Assembly: GCA_033439265.1 (NCBI GenBank)
Contig: JAVTVX010000019.1
Location: 21,726,039-21,790,038, forward strand
Direction: 5' to 3'
Origin: Dillenia suffruticosa
Taxonomy: Eukaryota > Streptophyta > Magnoliopsida > Dilleniales > Dilleniaceae
DNA: 64,000 nt
A model generated the notes under the pieces. It did no database searches. It was not told the DNA's origin and saw only the letters and a list, made by a program, of their open reading frames with translations. Below, one piece after another: positions 45,271 to 55,500 of this stretch (position 1 is its first letter; each line of letters starts with the position of its first letter). The translations under genes and the position numbers were made by a program.

Positions 45271-45342
45271 GCGCCAGGTAGGGGTCGAACCTACGACCTT
45301 CTGCTTAGGAAACAGACGCTCTATCCACTGAGCTACAGGCGC
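45271..45342 (-). tRNA. tRNA-Arg (anticodon CCT)
   Basis: Reads on the minus strand as a 72-base cloverleaf starting GCGCCTGTAGCTCAG. The D arm is GCTC/GAGC, the anticodon stem TCTGT/GCAGA with loop TTCCTAA (anticodon CCT at 45309-45307), and the T arm GTAGG-TTCGACC-CCTAC. The acceptor stem pairs except for one T-T mismatch at the sixth position. There is no intron. A TTTT run about five bases past the 3' end can stop RNA polymerase III. It lies about 100 bases upstream of, and opposite to, the PPR gene. Confidence 0.95.
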
Positions 45343-45438
45343 CCGCGATTTTCTCTTTGTTAGTCTATTATTTTATATTAGTATAATATTCATTCTATAA
45401 ATCAAAATCACCGTGAAACTAAATCAGCAACCCCATGA

Positions 45439-47700
45439 ATGAGCCTAAGAGTCTTCATCCGATCTCTGTGCTCTGACATCCACAGAGAATCCCACAATCT
45501 CTCTCTCTCACCAGTACTCCAAAATGTCGTCTCTCTCTGCAAAAGTGGCCAACTTGAGAAGGCCCTTTCACTCTTCTACTCTCTCAGCAACAACCCACCT
45601 TTATTTAATTATTCCCATTCCCAGCAAGCGTATGCCACTCTTTTCCATACTTGTGGCCTTCACAATTCCCTCCAACAAGGAAAAAATTTGCATACCCACA
45701 TGCTCAAACATAATCCCAGTTATGCCAATGACATGTTTGTGACGAACCATTTGATTAACATGTATGGAAAATGTGGCCAATTGGACTTGGCATATACCTT
45801 GTTCGATGAAATGCCTCGAAGGAATGTGGTCTCGTGGACGGCGCTTATTTCGGGGTATAACCAGCACGGGAAGGATGATGAGTGTTTTGATTTGTTTAGG
45901 CTAATGTTGGGAGATACACGTTATAGGCCTACCGAGTTTGCATTTGCTAGTGTGCTTAGTTCGTGTGGTTCTAATCGTGGTCGCGGTAGGCAAGTTCATG
46001 CCGTGGCACTGAAGATGTCGTTGGATGCTTGTGTTTACGTTGGGAATGCGCTTATTACAATGTATTGTAAGAGTAGTGAGTATGGCGAGTATTGTGATGA
46101 CAAAGATGAGGCTTGGGTGGTTTTTAGGACCATGGTGTTTCGTAATCTTATTACTTGGAATTGCTTGATTTCGGGGCTTGAGTTCCGTGGACTTGTAAAA
46201 GATGTTCTTTATGCAGTTTCCGAAATGCACCACATGGGAATTGGGTTTGATCGCGCAACACTTCTTAGCATCTTGTCTGCATTGTGTAAGGGAAGTGAGA
46301 ACTGCATTGATATGAGTCTCAAGTGGTGTCATGTGTTGCACGGTCTTATAATCAAAACTGGGTTTCTATCGCAGATTGAAGTGGTGACTGTGTTGGTGAA
46401 AGCTTACTCCAATCTTGGGGGTGAGATGGCAGATTACAAAGCGCTTTTCTTGGAGACAAGTAATCAGCGTGACATTGTCTCATGGACTGGGTTTATGACT
46501 GTCTTTGCAGAACAGGAACCTGAAGAGGCATTAGTTCTATTTCATTGTTTGCGCCAAGAGGGTTTAACTCCCGATTGTTATACTTTCTCTATCATCTTAA
46601 AGGCTTGTTCAGGCTTTGCAACTGAGCGGCATGCTCTGGCTGTCCATGCACAAATCATAAGAGTTGGGTATGAGGATGATACTGTGCTTGGAAATGCTTT
46701 GATGCATGCTTATGGAAGGTGCGGTTCCATTGCTTTGTCACAGCAAGTTTTTGATGGAATAAAACTTCGTGATATTGTTTCTTGGAACTCAATGATTAAG
46801 GCTTATGCGGTTCATGGAAAAGCCAAGGAGGCTTTACAGCTCTATTCAGAAATGGATATCAAACCTGATTCTGCCACCTTCCTTGCTATCCTCACTGCTT
46901 GTAGCCATGCTGGAGTGGTTGAAGAAGGACGTAGGATCTTTAGTGTCATGCATGAGAACCATGGGATTGCTCCTCAACTTGATCATTATGCTTGCATGGT
47001 TGACATGCTAGGGCGAGCTGGGAAGATATCGGAGGCCAAGGACATTATAAGCAAAATGCCAATGGAGCCCGATTCCGTAGTATGGAGTGCACTCCTTGGA
47101 GCTTGCAGGAAACATGGTGAAATTCAATTAGCACAATTAGCAGCAACTAAATTGAAGGAGTTGGATCCTAGAAATTCTTTAGGATATGTACAAATATCAA
47201 ATATGTACTGCACAGGCGGTAGCTTTGATGAGGCAGATATGGTTAGGATGAAGATGGAAGGGAATACAGTAAGAAAGAGACCTGGTCTAAGCTGGATTGA
47301 AATCTCAAATCAGGTGCATGAGTTTGCCTCTGGGGGCCAATGGCATCCCCAAAGAGATGCCATATTTGTCAAACTCAAAGAAATGGTTAGTCAACTAAAG
47401 GAATTAGGATATGTGCCAGAGACAAGCTTGGCATTGCGTGACATTGAAGAAGAGCACAAAGAGGAGCTATTGTATTTTCACAGCGAGAAGCTAGCACTGG
47501 CATTTGCCGTAATGAATGCTGATAGGTTGGATTTTAATGGGGGCGTGATTAGGATAATGAAGAACATTCGAATTTGTATAGATTGCCACAACTTCATGAA
47601 ATTGGCATCATGCTTAATTCAAAAGGAGATTATTATTAGAGATTCAAACCGTTTTCATCACTTCAAGGAGAAGGTATGCTCTTGTAATGATTACTGGTGA
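45439..47700 (+). CDS. Pentatricopeptide repeat protein, PLS class, DYW subgroup
   Basis: Single-exon 753-aa protein. PPR proteins of this class bind single organelle RNAs and direct C-to-U editing in chloroplasts or mitochondria. Repeats fill most of the chain, with the usual phrases NVVSWTALISGYNQHG (near residue 130), LITWNCLISG, DIVSWTGFMTVFAEQ and DIVSWNSMIKAYAVHG. The E region follows (SVVWSALLGACRKHG near 546; RKRPGLSWIEISNQVHEF). The DYW deaminase domain closes the protein, with the zinc ligands and catalytic Glu in HSEKLA (near 681) and CIDCH (near 714), then HHFKEKVCSCNDYW at the very end. All key residues are present, so it should be active. The first methionine gives a Ser/Arg-containing N-terminus consistent with organelle import. 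The target site cannot be deduced by eye. Confidence 0.97.
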   Translation: MSLRVFIRSLCSDIHRESHNLSLSPVLQNVVSLCKSGQLEKALSLFYSLSNNPPLFNYSHSQQAYATLFHTCGLHNSLQQGKNLHTHMLKHNPSYANDMFVTNHLINMYGKCGQLDLAYTLFDEMPRRNVVSWTALISGYNQHGKDDECFDLFRLMLGDTRYRPTEFAFASVLSSCGSNRGRGRQVHAVALKMSLDACVYVGNALITMYCKSSEYGEYCDDKDEAWVVFRTMVFRNLITWNCLISGLEFRGLVKDVLYAVSEMHHMGIGFDRATLLSILSALCKGSENCIDMSLKWCHVLHGLIIKTGFLSQIEVVTVLVKAYSNLGGEMADYKALFLETSNQRDIVSWTGFMTVFAEQEPEEALVLFHCLRQEGLTPDCYTFSIILKACSGFATERHALAVHAQIIRVGYEDDTVLGNALMHAYGRCGSIALSQQVFDGIKLRDIVSWNSMIKAYAVHGKAKEALQLYSEMDIKPDSATFLAILTACSHAGVVEEGRRIFSVMHENHGIAPQLDHYACMVDMLGRAGKISEAKDIISKMPMEPDSVVWSALLGACRKHGEIQLAQLAATKLKELDPRNSLGYVQISNMYCTGGSFDEADMVRMKMEGNTVRKRPGLSWIEISNQVHEFASGGQWHPQRDAIFVKLKEMVSQLKELGYVPETSLALRDIEEEHKEELLYFHSEKLALAFAVMNADRLDFNGGVIRIMKNIRICIDCHNFMKLASCLIQKEIIIRDSNRFHHFKEKVCSCNDYW

Positions 47701-48148
47701 TCAACCATCAACAAAAATGCATGTTGCCAGCTATGTCGGTCATTATTAAGTTAATCTTATGGTGTTTAGCCACCTGTACACATTTGACCGGTCTGAGATT
47801 GCAAATTTAAATGGAAAACTGGCAAAAGGATAGGTTGCTTCTAATGTGACTTACAACTTGCAGTTGCTTTGTGGCATGATAGTATGGAAGGGAAGGAGGT
47901 AGGCTGGAATTGGGTCTCTCTCACTACAGAATGGACTATAATAAGAAAGAAAAAGCTATTTCCTTACCATAATCTTTACCCTTTCATCCATGAACCAAAG
48001 TAAACCAAACTTTTAAAAAGAAATCCTTTTTCGCATCTTCATGCAAGTCCTCCTTGACACCAAACTTTCTCCAAGAACAAGCCAACCTTCCTTTCATACT
48101 GCTCCACCCTTACGAACATTCCCCATTAAGGTTTTTGATGTGCCTAAA
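47701..48148. other. PPR 3' flank
   Basis: No gene is seen. This stretch holds the PPR 3' UTR and the region upstream of the broken polyketide synthase. Confidence 0.4.
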
Positions 48149-48905
48149 ATGTCTCGTCATTTAGCACTCTTGATGATGTCGGACACCCGTGGGAATGGCA
48201 CTCCCAAGCATCATCATGCCACTATTATACGAGTACCTAATCCAGAGAAGGCAACAGTGCTTGCAATTGGCAAAGCATTCCCAGCCAGCTCATCCCACAA
48301 GATTGCTTAGTGGAGGGTTATATTCGCGATACCAAGTGCGAGGACTTGGCCATCAAGGAAAAGTTGGAGCGCTTGTGTAAGCAAAACTGTGTAACTGAAC
48401 GTCTTGACGTTTAATTGACTAATCTTGTTCTTGATACTTTTTAGTGAAACTAAGATTAATTGAAGTGAAAATGGTGGACTCCTGTGAAGAAAATTTACTC
48501 CGTTGGTCATACTTCGTATCTTACGGATGATGAACTCCACCAAGCGATGTTACACTCTTTAAGAGATATGAACTGGACTCACTTTTTTCTTCTTTCTTTT
48601 TGGGATTTTACTTTGCTAGGTAAAACAACAACTGTGAAGACAAGGTATACAGTCATGTGTTGAGGGATTCTAGACAAGTATCCCGAGCTGGCAACTGAGG
48701 GCCCTCCAACATTTAAACAAAGGCTGGAGATTGCAACACCGGCGGTAATTACCATGGCAATGGAAGCAAGCCTTGCTTGTATTACAGAATGTGGTAGACC
48801 AGTGGAAGACATTACTCATATTGTTTATATCTCTTCAAGTGAGATGCAATTACCTGATGGTGACCTCTACCTTGCCAGTCAGCTTGGTTCCGTAGCTCTT
48901 TGCAT
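48149..48905 (+). pseudogene. Type III polyketide synthase (PKSA/LAP6-like) pseudogene, N-terminal part
   Basis: Two blocks match the N-terminal third of the anther-specific chalcone-synthase-like enzymes that make sporopollenin precursors. Block 1 (about 48149-48380) reads NPEKATVLAIGKAFPA, then, after a one-base frameshift near 48282, IPQDCLVEGYIRDTKCEDLA and KEKLERLCK. Block 2 (48621-48893) reads TTTVKTRYTVM, then a TGA stop at about 48654, then ILDKYPELATEGPPTFKQRL, MAMEASLACITECGRPVEDI and SSSEMQLPDGDLYLASQLG. Block 1 would end at the usual CHS-family intron position. The active-site Cys region and the rest of the enzyme are absent. A decayed, truncated copy. Confidence 0.8.
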
Positions 48906-49779
48906 TTCTTGACAAGGTTGAAAGCGGAAGCAACAATCGGATGATCTTACTTCGGGAGATGTGCGACAACTTGAGAGTCCTCTTTCCACTAAAAGGTTTG
49001 AAACGTTGGGTTCTTGGCCAATTTGAGACTATGCTTCTGGGTCCAAAGCTTTCTACTAGGGACTAAACAACACCCTAAGTCCACTCTAAAGCCATGCTTC
49101 CAAGCCTTTTATTCCCAGATTTGGAATTGAAACGGGGTAAAGCATAAACATGGTTCTTTCTTGAAATAATAAAAAATTAGTTATATATAAAAAAAGAATC
49201 ACGACAAACAAAAATTAATATATTTCAGAATTTTTAATTATATTATTTTAGTCATATCTATATTTTAATATTTTATTCTAAAAAATTAATTGACAAATAT
49301 AGTATAACACATATATACATGCGTACATATGTATTTTTCTTTTGCAAAGTAAATATACGTATGTATTTATATATACATGTTAAATTTTATTAGTTTAATC
49401 ACTTCCTTCATAATTTCGTAAAATTATGATTTTTAATAATATCATTTTTCACAATATCATCGACGTCTTGCAATTTATCTCCATTTTGTCTAAATTAAAA
49501 AGGGGTTGGGGGATTGTAATTTGTTTAGGGTGAGATTTTAGTTGGAGTAGGAGCAAAAACAGGTTTTGTGAATGTTTATTTAGTTTTTTCTTGTTTATAT
49601 CTTTATTTTATTCTTAATTGTAATTTTTTCTATTTTAAAAAAAATTATAACAAATATGATTTTATAAATAGAAATTAAAATTTCATATAAAATAATTAAA
49701 TTTTTTATTACATCAATAATTTTTCATATTAAAAATTTTATTAAATTTCATATCAATTCAATTTGATAATTTTTGATAA

Positions 49780-50060
49780 TTTCATATTTTTATAATATGT
49801 ATATTTTTTGTCAAATTAAATTTCTAAAAGAAATTAAAACCTATATCTAATCCTTAAACAAATGACAGTAATTTCATATTTTTATAACATATATATTTTC
49901 TTGTCAAATTAAGTTTCTAAAAGAAATTAAAACCTAAATCTAACCCTAAAACAAAAATAAAAAGTTTACCTAAACTCAATTATGCTAATTTTCAGTAATT
50001 TCATATTTTTATAGCATATATATATTTTTTGTCAAATTAAGTTTCTAAAAGAAATTAAAT
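49780..50060 (+). repeat. AT-rich tandem repeat, three units
   Basis: ATTTCATATTTTTATA followed by TTGTCAAATTAA(A/G)TTTCTAAA and AGAAATTAAA occurs from about 49781, 49871 and 49999. Unit lengths differ (about 90 and 128 bases, the third partial). Confidence 0.85.
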
Positions 50061-50268
50061 CTAAATAGCAACAACAACAACAAGGTAAAAAAAAAATGTC
50101 GAGGATTAAAATTTGTAAACTAAGTGATATAACGAGTCGTGTTAGATTAGATTGATTTTTTGTGAAAATTTATAAGATCGGATACGTATTTCATTTCATT
50201 GATTTGAGTAGAGTTAACAGCGCATTAGATTTTCAACATATATGTTATTAGCAAAATTTATATCTTAC

Positions 50269-50390
50269 TTGCCAGATGGGTATTTAGTAAGTCGACTCTT
50301 AATTTTATTTTAAAATCTATAATAAGAAAAGTATATTAAAAAAAAAAAAACTTGCCAAATGGGTATTTAGTAAGTCGACTTGTGGATGTG
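50269..50390 (+). repeat. Direct repeat, about 30 bp, spaced about 81 bp
   Basis: ACTTGCCAGATGGGTATTTA and the following GTAAGTCGACT recur with one change (ACTTGCCAAATGGG) about 81 bases further on. Confidence 0.85.
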
Positions 50391-50558
50391 GGTGAGTCTT
50401 TTTCATGTTTGTGTTTCAGAATTCTATGTTTAATCATTATTAAATTCATCTTAATATTTTTTAAATTAATTTTTATTAATTTAACCTATTTTGTTTTGAA
50501 TGGACATTCCCATTCATGAACCTCCTGTGAAATGCGATAATGGGAAAGTGAGTGTGTG

Positions 50559-50602
<44 letters not shown>

Positions 50603-51082
50603 AAAAGTAGGCAAATAATTCCATTGTGTGATGAAAATAGTATTTTGTTCCATTATTTGAAAAACAAAATGGTTATGGCATGATTTTGTTGGGAATATGA
50701 AAAACGACAGAAGACAACACTGAAAAAAGGGGGCGTTTATTGCGCAGTCGGTTGAGGGAAAACGGCGTCGTTTTAATTATTAACTGGGTAGTTAAGAAGA
50801 GACTCTCCCTCGTCTTCCAAGTCTCAACCTCCTTTTACTTGCGACGGAGGGTTCTCTCTCAAATTCTTCTTTACCCAAAAATCATTCAATTCTGAAAGTT
50901 TAGGGTTTTGTTAATTTGAATTCTCGTTTTTAGAATTTGTTAGCTCTCGCGGAATTTTATTTTGGATTTGAAACCTCCCGAATCCCCAAATTTGATCTGC
51001 CTCTCTCTCCCTCTCTGATTTGCTCAGGTACTAAATCTCTCTCTCTTCATCACACAATTGAATTATTTGCCTACTTTCGAGT

Positions 51083-51083
<1 letters not shown>

Positions 51084-51122
<39 letters not shown>
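51084..51122 (+). repeat. (GA)n tract in the hydrolase 5' leader or promoter
   Basis: About nineteen GA units, roughly 760 bases upstream of the proposed start codon. Confidence 0.9.
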
Positions 51123-51124
<2 letters not shown>

Positions 51125-51880
51125 CCCCATATGCACTTTCCCATTATCACATTTCGACTTCAAGGTTGGGAGGGAGAAAGAGAGAAAGAGACCAAATTAT
51201 TGTTATAACATTGTTTTTTGAAGCTTATGAAAACACCATTTCTGGGTTGAGAGAGAGAGAGAGAGTCAAAATCTTTTTATTCTCCACTCGAAAGCCATGG
51301 GGTTTCGTTGGATGTAGTTGATGCCTAAGAATTATATAGTGAAAAATCCAAATAGAATGATTGCTGTGCAATTATTTGAATCATTTGAATCCTTATCCCA
51401 GTTCTGGGTTTTTATCATTGTGATCTAAAAGTGTTGAAAGTTAAATGGGGTAGTGGCAATGTCCCCTCCCCACTAAATGTCAAATACATCTGTGTCTGTT
51501 GTTGGTATTTTGCTAAGATGTCAAGTCTTAGTTAATATTGGGTAACTTAGTTGAAACCAAGTAGATTAAGTCAAATAAAGAGGTAATTAGTGTAATCTTG
51601 TCGAGTTGTTTGGTTTAGGAGATGGGCTTGTTGGTTACTGAGATCCAATTTACTCTACATCTTGTTATTCATCCTATCAAGTAGGTGCTGCGGATGACTG
51701 AATTTTGTGTAATTGTTATGTCCATGATCTCTAGTTGACATCAATTTACTGGTTACTTAAGAGGGGTTTTGATTTCAATGCAAAGGGAAGTGTTTATTTT
51801 CTCAATTTTTTTTTTTCATATTTTAACCAGCTGTAGCTGTGGTGACTTGTGTATCATCGATTAAAAATTACGTTTTGATT

Positions 51881-52496
51881 ATGGAAGCTGGAAATCGGTG
51901 TGATGGTCGATCAAGAATGCCGTCAATGGTAAGCCTGTGTGGATAATACTGAGGATGCATTCTTAGGTTTTCTTTCCTTTTGAAATTCCAAATTTTCTCT
52001 TCCAAATCTTGATATCTAATGCATGAAACCATCCTCTTTTGCTATGTCTAAATCAAAGTTTTGCACTGACAATTGTCGTATCATTTCCCTATTGATGCAT
52101 TTTCTTTTCTTTTCTTTTTGTGGTGGGAAAAAATGGGGGACGGACTGGGTGGGCTCAAGATGGAACCTTAGGTTGGTTAGAAAGTAGAATGACTCTCTGT
52201 TGTGCTTATCTGCTCAGAAATAAGCCATTGGAGAGTAGAGCGGCAGATGTCATCGTTTACCATCTCCATCATTTATACCTCCATGTCTCAATCTCCACCT
52301 CCTCCACCCCCAATTGAAACTTCTCCTATGATCTGACACTGCTTTTATACTTTTTGGGGACAAGAATGGTAGATCCAGAAGTAATGAGCAAGGCCCACAG
52401 CTATTTAACTCTGTTCCTTTACTCGATGAAGCTGTGTCTTACCTTGCTGAAACAACATCTTACATTACACGGTGTTTCTCTGATTCTCCTGGTGAG

Positions 52497-52536
<40 letters not shown>

Positions 52537-55500
52537 CCCATTCCTTCTTCCATCCGCTGGTGTACACAAGTATTATGAAGTGCATGATTCATGTTGATTT
52601 GGAAGTTCTTCCTTCCTCAGTTCTTGGATTTTGACCTGGTCTGTTCTGTTAGTGGGCCTTTTTTCTTTGCTAAATTAAAGAAAAGGATTCTTCTTATCTC
52701 ATGCTAAACAAGTAAAATATTCTTTTCCTGATTATGCTGGTGCAGCAGTCACTATCCAATTACTGATGTCTTTAGCAACATCGGTCATAGACATCACAGG
52801 TACAATAGCTTGTCCAAGACATAGGAATTTTATTGAGTAAAACCTTAGTCATATCACTGGTATTGTTGTTGAATATCAATTCACGGATTGGAAAGAAATG
52901 GCCAACTGTGCCCTTTCTACATATTGAATAGTGCAGCCTTATGATGTTGCAGTCATGGTCAAAACATCTTGTTAAGTGTATTCAACCTTGGCTAATATTC
53001 TCTTACAAGCTAAAATGTGAAACTTGAAATGTAATGCAACATTTTGACGACTTTAAATACAAAAGCAATGGGCAAGAACCATTATAGACACAACTACTGA
53101 TAGATCTTTCCTTGCCAACTCTTTGTGATGAATTTGTATTTGAACAATTGAAGCTGCTCATTACAGATAGATCTTTACAAACAACATTTTTTTATCACTC
53201 TTTTAATGAGCCTTCTGCAAATTTGTATTTGGACAATTTAAGCTGCTTATTATCCCCTGGCCCCTCGCTGCTCTTATACTGCATGTTTGTCTTCTCTGCT
53301 TATCTTACATTTGACATACCTTGCTAAGTTTTTGTGGATCTTAATCCTGTGAGTGTTAGTTTAAGTTGTATACAAATTGTGACAGAAAATAGGTTTGAAG
53401 TTTGGCTGCATTAACGGTGATGTTAATACAATTCACGCCACGCATTTAGTTCTGATTTTATTGGCATTATTTCTAGTGTTGCTCTTTTTTTCTTTTTTCT
53501 TTCATTCGTGAACCTGTCTCTCAAATAAGGAGTTTCTACAGTCCACTAGTACGACACCCTGCCTCCCAACTCGACCAATACAATCTTTGTTCTTCCTTAT
53601 CTCAGAAGGATTATCATCCTCACATGTAACCAAATGAAAGTTCACCTTCCCCTCTTGGAGCAACTACCCTAAGGGAGATTGGTTCTTTATTACCATTTTT
53701 TGAATGAAAAATGATTATTTTGTACAATGCCACTGCATGGTGTGCTATTGTTTTCAATTGATATGTTTTGGGAATTTTGTCATTCCATTTGCAGTAGAGG
53801 GAGAAATTTGGATTTATATTTTTTAATAGAAAAAGAATTTATTATATTGATGAAGAAATAAGAATTTACAAGGAATGGGATAAGAATCCTCTCTCAGAAA
53901 AGAACAAAAAAGAAAAAGAAAAAAAAAAAATAGAGGAGAAGACAAAAGGCATAGTTAAGCCACTAAAGAAGAGAGCTCTTTGACCCCTTTTATATCATCC
54001 AAAAGTACATGTCAAACACCCAGATCGCAAATGACCATAAAGAAGCATAAAATGTGATCTTGTCCCAATAGATAGAACTAGCAGTTTGTTGATTCTTGAA
54101 AATCCGTGCACTTTTTGCCCACCAAAAGAACCAAAATATGGACATTTTGCATAATGTATTTGTATCTATAGTCAAAATCTACATCATTGAATTTTTTCAT
54201 GTTCCCATGCCTTTTCCAGCAGTGGCATTTGGTCTAGGTTTGGAAGTTGGAAGGTAGATTATAGTTCACCGTTAGGGCATTTTTATATCCATTGAGTCTA
54301 CGTTCCTATCTACCATGAATTGGAGAACCTGACTTGAACTTCTTGCCATTGTTGCTGAAGGAATTACATTTGGAAGTGCTAGAGCAACTACAGATGGGCA
54401 GGAAATGGTGACATTTGCTTCTGAACAAACTGAGCCCAATGATCGTGACTCTTCAAATGGAAACTATTCTGCCTTTTCCAGACTATTAAGTACTGTGACA
54501 GCTTCTCCTTCTGTACATTATGGGACATCTAGGAGCTCAACTGGAGAGTCATCCCAAAATGCTGGTGTATCTGCAGAACCATCTCGTACTGTTCAAAATG
54601 GCATTTCCCTCTTCCAAGGGTATGAAAATTATATCATCTGTTCATCTTGTGAACGTCAGAACATTAAGTAGGCTCTAACAAGTTCTATAAGTAATAAATA
54701 TTTGGCAGAATATGCAACAAAGACCTTTTGCGAGATCTCTTCTTTATTAAACATGGCAATACTTGGTTGTTTTAGAAATTATTTCAGTGAGTGTCTTAAT
54801 CTTTGAAGAACTTTTGTGAACCATGCCAATCTGTGCAAGAAAGAAGCTGTGTTAGAAATTTCGATTTCACATCAAATAATTTTCAAGTTGTAAGCCTTGA
54901 GCATCAAAATCTTAGATAAATTGAGTGTTGGCCCCTATGCCAAAGGTAGGGCTAGTGATTGGTCCAGAAAGTGAAGTCATAACAAGGTAGCCATGCTTAA
55001 AGGGGTTGCTAGGTCACCTCCTTCTCAAGGAATGCCAGTGATGCTTCTTGATTACCAATGCATGTCATTATATTGACTTATAAATTTGAGTATCAAAATG
55101 GCTTTACCCTTTTTTTGATACCATTTTGTGCAATACAATGATATGCATGTCATTGTATTGACTTATAAATTTGAGTATCAAAATGGCTTTACCCTTTTTT
55201 TGATGCCATTTTGTGCAATACAATGATATTTCTGTGGATTATCGGATCCAGAGGTGGTCATAGTGCCTTAATCACTTCTTTATCCTCAATAGAGCACTCT
55301 CTAAGACATTATCAGTATTGTGTCTTCTTTGATATATTGCTCAGTTCACTTTTCAGATTTTACTAATTTTAGATCCCTTTTAAATTACAATGGGATTATA
55401 ATTGTCATGGGAGTTGTAAAGTATCACAGTTTTGGTTTTTTTGAATGTATACATACATACATATATATACAGATATATATATATATATGTATCTTTTTCT

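Larger units (their letters stand above)
48906..51880. other. AT-rich intergenic region, then promoter and leader of the hydrolase gene
   Basis: From 49150 to 50500 the DNA is very AT-rich with two small tandem repeats. A (TC)n tract lies at 50559-50598. From about 50740 the base composition changes: there is AAAACGGCGTCGTTTT at 50758-50773, pyrimidine-rich sequence, a GA tract at 51084-51122 and another at 51248-51263. This is the likely promoter and 5' leader of the downstream gene, possibly with a leader intron. Confidence 0.5.
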
